From assembly GCA_947589745.1 (NCBI GenBank), contig CANQCS010000006.1, positions 1 to 64,000 on the forward strand: a stretch of DNA of 64,000 nucleotides, read 5' to 3'. Below are positions 61,396 to 64,000 of the stretch, in pieces. This DNA comes from an uncultured Oscillospiraceae bacterium (GTDB lineage Bacteria > Bacillota > Clostridia > Oscillospirales > Oscillospiraceae). A model generated the notes under the pieces. The model was given only the letters and a program-made list of their open reading frames with translations, did not search any database and was not told the origin of the DNA. Every line of letters starts with the position of its first letter. The stretch's first letter is position 1. The position numbers were made by a program, and so were the translations under genes.

Positions 61396-61700
61396 GTCAG
61401 CTCATAGTGGGGCATCTCGGACATGTTGATGCGCTGGTACATATCCTGGAGGTAGGCCAGGTCCATGGTGAAGAGGCCCTCGATGACCCGGGTGTTCACG
61501 TTGCTGAGGGTGCCCAGCTTGGTGATCACGCGGCTGAGGAGGATGATGGTGAGATAGCCGGAGTTCTGCTGGACCCGGGGGTCCCGCAGGGGCAGGATCT
61601 CATCCGCCGCCGTGGCCAGGCGCATGGTGCCCTTCTTGTGGACCTCCCCGTTGGGGTCCACGTAGCCCTTGGGGAGCTCAAACTCAAATTCGGTCTGCAT
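61341..61700 (-). CDS. T4 baseplate hub assembly chaperone-like/tail assembly protein
   Basis: 119 residues: FELPKGYVDPNGEVHKKGTM, RLATAADEILPLRDPRVQQN, YLTIILLSRVITKLGTL, then IEGLFTMDLAYLQDMYQRIN. This is the conserved injection-system protein that resembles the T4 hub-assembly chaperone and other phage tail-assembly chaperones. A CPHC pair near the C-terminus (TCPHCNQKVEV) could bind a metal with other ligands. The end overlaps the next frame at a slippery site. GGAGGCGCG lies upstream of ATG 61700. Confidence 0.87.
   Translation of the reverse strand: MQTEFEFELPKGYVDPNGEVHKKGTMRLATAADEILPLRDPRVQQNSGYLTIILLSRVITKLGTLSNVNTRVIEGLFTMDLAYLQDMYQRINMSEMPHYELTCPHCNQKVEVPLDFLLG
61350..61356 (-). 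promoter_or_regulatory. Candidate -1 frameshift site T TTT TTG
   Basis: Heptamer in zero frame T-TTT-TTG, three codons before the chaperone stop TAG. GC-rich sequence able to form hairpins follows (GCCTCCG near 61331-61337 with CGGAGGC near 61286-61292; GAGGGCCTGCCCCTC between). Confidence 0.65.
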
Positions 61701-61734
61701 GGTGCGCGCCTCCTAATAATGCGGAAATAGCCCC

Positions 61735-61770
61735 TCACAGCCCACAGGCCCAAGAGCCTGTGGGCTGTGA
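61735..61770 (-). promoter_or_regulatory. Strong hairpin between tube and chaperone genes
   Basis: A 15-bp perfect stem (61735-61749 with 61756-61770), 6-base loop, no T-tract. It lies just after the first tube gene and may protect its mRNA from 3' decay or reduce readthrough, giving more tube than chaperone. Confidence 0.7.
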
Positions 61771-61787
61771 AAGGCATATCAGACAAA

Positions 61788-62267
61788 TCAGATGGGGGAC
61801 GGAGCGCCGGACACGCCGCCGGGCGTATGCTCCAGGCCCTCGTGGCACAGCTCCAGGGACTGGATGGCCACCTCGCCGCCCATACCGTTGAGGTCGGGCA
61901 CAGTGTAGCCCACAGGCCAGGCGTTGATGAGGTTCCAGGAGGGACCGGGGTTGCCCGCGTCGTCGATCAGGGTGATGGTCACGTTGTGGCGGACCATGCC
62001 GGTGGGAGGCGCGGTGTTGGTGGGGGACACGGAGTACAGCCACGCCAGGAAGTCGCTGTCGTCGCTGACACCCCAGCGGAGGGTGACGTTGCCGAACTTG
62101 GTCAGGCCCGCCAGCTTGCGGGGGGTGTTGCGGAGGTCGTCGCCCTCACGGTACTCGACGGCGTCGATAGAGGAACTCATGCCGGACACTTCGGAGAAAC
62201 CCGCGCGGCTGATCCCATCGATCTCCACCTGATACCGAAATACTCTGTACGGATAACTGATGGCCAT
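61788..62267 (-). CDS. Main tail tube protein (Afp1-like, gp19 family)
   Basis: 159 residues: YPYRVFRYQVEIDGISRAGF then SEVSGMSSSIDAVEYREGDD, LTKFGNVTLRWGVSDDSDFL and AWPVGYTVPDLNGMGGEVAI. This is the normal sequence and size of the inner tube subunit of injection systems, which stacks in hexameric rings inside the sheath. It starts 42 bases after the sheath stop. A strong hairpin follows the gene. Confidence 0.93.
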   Translation of the reverse strand: MAISYPYRVFRYQVEIDGISRAGFSEVSGMSSSIDAVEYREGDDLRNTPRKLAGLTKFGNVTLRWGVSDDSDFLAWLYSVSPTNTAPPTGMVRHNVTITLIDDAGNPGPSWNLINAWPVGYTVPDLNGMGGEVAIQSLELCHEGLEHTPGGVSGAPSPI

Positions 62268-62309
62268 TGACTATTTCATCCTTTCTGTTTCAATCTATGG
62301 GGCCGGGGA

Positions 62310-64000
62310 TCATTCGGAGGCGGTCTTCTGGGTGATGCGGAAGATGACGAATTCGGCGGGCTTCACGGGCGCGATGCCGATCTGGCAGATCAGGCGACCG
62401 TTGTCGATGTCGTCCTGGGTCATGGTGGTGGGGCCGCACTCCACGAAGAACGCCTGATCCGGGCTGCTGCCGGCCAGGGCGCCGTCGCGCCAGCAGGTGG
62501 CCAGGAAAGCCTCGATGGTGCGGGTGACGCGGTTCCACAGGGTCTCGGAGTTGGGCTCGAAGACGACCCAGTTGGTGTTGGCCTTGATGGTCTCCTCCAC
62601 GTAGATGAACAGGCGGCGGACGTTCAGATACTTCCACAGGCCGTTGGAGCTGATGGTGCGGGCGCCCCAGACGCGGATGCCGCGGCCGGTGAAAGCGCGG
62701 ATCAGGTTCACGCCGATGGGGTTCAGGATATCCTGCTCGCCGTTGTTGTAGGCGCAGCTCAGGCCGGTGCAGCCACGGACCACCTCATTGGCGGGCGCCT
62801 TGTGGACGCCGCGGTCGGTGTCGGTGCGGGCATAGATGCCGGCCATGGCGCCGGAGGGCGGGAAGTAGGCCGCGCGCTTGGCGCCGGCGTCGAACATCTC
62901 CAGCCAGGGGTGATAGATGGCGGCATAGGTGGAGTCGTACATGTTCCGGAAGGCGGCCACGTCGTTGGTCTTCTTCAGGTCCATGGGGAGGTCAAGAATG
63001 GCGAAGCAGCTCTTCTTGCTCTCGCAGAAGCCGATCAGGGAGGACTGGACCTCCGGGGCGGTGATGCCGGGGATGAGCATGATGGAGACGTTGCTGTTCT
63101 CCAGGAAAGCCTGGAGGCCGGTGCGCCGGCCGGGGCCGTCGTCGGAGCCCAGGAAGGCGTCGGCGGTGGCGGTGAGGACGGAGCCGTTGCTGCCGCCGGT
63201 CAGAGCCAGCACCAGGGGGCTGCCGTTGCCGCCGCACTTGGCGAAGGGGACGATGGACGCCTTGGGGGCGGGGATGTCCTTGCCGTCCTTGTCCTTGGCG
63301 GGGACAGCCTTGGGGGCGGCCACCACTTCGACCTTGATGAGGTCGCTCTTGGCGGTCTTGACCACCACGTTGTTCAGGGCGCCGTGGGCCAGGGACACGG
63401 CCTCGTAGACCTCCTCATTCTCGCCCAGGCGGACGGAGAGGGTGATCTCACAGGTCTTGATGTACTTGGCGGTACCCACCTTGGCGTCAGCCACGTCCAG
63501 GGCGCAGGGGGCGTCCAGGGTGACCACGCGGTCCAGCACGCTCTTGATGGTGGCGTTGGCGGTGTTCTTGCCGTCAAACAGCTCCACCACGTCGCCGGGG
63601 TTGAACCCGTCGGCGTTCTTCAGGGTCAGGTCGGCGCCGTTGGCGGCGAGGACCTGGGTCTTGGCCTTGCTGGCGGGGGTGACGGTGACCCGCAGGTCCT
63701 CCGCCCACGCGCCGGGGTTGGCGGCGGTGATCTTCAGGACGCCGCTGGTGACGCTGGCCGCTTTGGCGTCGCCGGGGACAGCGCGCATGATGTAGGCCCG
63801 GGAGCCGCCGTTGGCGAAGAACTGCTCCACCGCATAGGGCAGGTAGCGGTTGCCGCCGTAGGCCGCCTCGCTCAGATAACCTCCATACATCCGCTTGTAG
63901 TCGGCAAAGCTGGTGACCAGTTGGGGCTGCCCAATGACCGGTCCGCGCTCGGCGAGACCGACAAAACCGGCAGTGCTGGTACTTACGCCTTGCATGGGTG
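62310..64000 (-). CDS. Contractile tail sheath protein, N-terminus cut by window edge
   Basis: 561 residues are visible from the first in-frame Met; the frame continues past the right edge, where a family N-terminus such as SPGVYVEE is expected. Typical sheath sequence: STAGFVGLAERGPVIGQPQL, YLPYAVEQFFANGGSRAYIM near the beginning, and at the C-terminus WNRVTRTIEAFLATCWRDGA and ECGPTTMTQDDIDNGRLICQ. A variable insert (about 80-300) probably lies on the outer surface. The sheath contracts to drive the tube. First visible gene of the structural operon; its promoter is outside the window. Confidence 0.95.
   Translation of the reverse strand, partial: PMQGVSTSTAGFVGLAERGPVIGQPQLVTSFADYKRMYGGYLSEAAYGGNRYLPYAVEQFFANGGSRAYIMRAVPGDAKAASVTSGVLKITAANPGAWAEDLRVTVTPASKAKTQVLAANGADLTLKNADGFNPGDVVELFDGKNTANATIKSVLDRVVTLDAPCALDVADAKVGTAKYIKTCEITLSVRLGENEEVYEAVSLAHGALNNVVVKTAKSDLIKVEVVAAPKAVPAKDKDGKDIPAPKASIVPFAKCGGNGSPLVLALTGGSNGSVLTATADAFLGSDDGPGRRTGLQAFLENSNVSIMLIPGITAPEVQSSLIGFCESKKSCFAILDLPMDLKKTNDVAAFRNMYDSTYAAIYHPWLEMFDAGAKRAAYFPPSGAMAGIYARTDTDRGVHKAPANEVVRGCTGLSCAYNNGEQDILNPIGVNLIRAFTGRGIRVWGARTISSNGLWKYLNVRRLFIYVEETIKANTNWVVFEPNSETLWNRVTRTIEAFLATCWRDGALAGSSPDQAFFVECGPTTMTQDDIDNGRLICQIGIAPVKPAEFVIFRITQKTASE

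Noticed and set aside
21164..64000. Complete prophage
   Set aside because: No capsid, portal, terminase, integrase, replication or lysis genes seen; the parts are those of a contractile injection system.
32666..64000. Canonical type VI secretion system
   Set aside because: No TssJLM membrane complex, ClpV or TssB/C pair; a single sheath gene and an Afp15-like ATPase point to the Afp/PVC-type family.

Overview
The window looks like chromosome of a GC-rich, spore-forming member of the Clostridia, most like the Oscillospiraceae of the gut. Evidence: Firmicutes-type Shine-Dalgarno sequences and sigma-A promoters, the sporulation pair yabP-yabQ next to divIC, a long-form HPF, SpoIIE/RsbW/STAS-type partner switching, and the family types of ftsH, rlmB and the type I-beta DAHP synthase. 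No rRNA, tRNA, CRISPR array, integrase or transposase was recognised.

Layout. (1) 1-21.1 kb is mostly housekeeping: aroF (cut by the left edge) behind a Phe/Tyr leader-peptide attenuator, ftsH, rlmB, a degenerate P-type-ATPase-like membrane protein, an EF-G paralogue, a small membrane protein, a CPBP protease, yabP-yabQ-divIC, a CmpB-like membrane protein, hpf, two MATE transporters, a UPF0340 protein, a shortened SpoIIID-like protein, three LytTR regulators and a GHKL kinase. A 660-bp gene-free stretch (14.5-15.1 kb) is packed with inverted repeats. A repeat of about 115 bp occurs four times in the window.

(2) 21.2-25.2 kb, minus strand: two DUF4157 proteins, candidate injection-system effectors. 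Their N- and C-terminal parts are nearly identical and their middles differ. They follow a two-domain acetyltransferase gene that overlaps the first of them.

(3) 25.3-32.6 kb, minus strand, with its own consensus promoter: a partner-switching module made of a STAS protein, a MATE transporter fused to an RsbW-like ATPase domain, a catalytically dead SpoIIE-like protein, an intact SpoIIE-like phosphatase, a free RsbW-like kinase and a DUF2156 acyl-transferase-like protein.

(4) 32.7-64 kb, minus strand: a contractile injection system (CIS) of the phage-tail-like, Afp/PVC-related type. In transcription order it encodes sheath (cut by the right edge), tube, a tail-assembly chaperone with a probable -1 frameshift extension, two more tube proteins, a 1,710-residue repetitive low-complexity protein, a LysM tube/baseplate protein, gp27/VgrG-like hub, gp5-like spike, gp25, two baseplate wedge proteins, a tail-protein-I homologue, a fibre-like protein, a kinase-like protein, a cyclase-like membrane protein, a small membrane protein, a MORN-repeat membrane protein, a DUF4255 terminator, a carboxypeptidase-regulatory-like protein, a PAAR-like DUF4280 tip and an AAA+ ATPase.

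How it may work together (inference): the structural genes give a complete contractile machine except for an obvious canonical tape measure. Three single- or multi-pass membrane proteins lie inside the structural operon and no holin or endolysin was seen, so the particle may be membrane-anchored rather than simply released by lysis. The DUF4157 proteins are the best cargo candidates. The adjacent partner-switching module could tie assembly or firing to an extracellular signal. Several signalling folds here (phosphatase, cyclase, kinase) have lost catalytic residues, which suggests scaffold or sensor roles.
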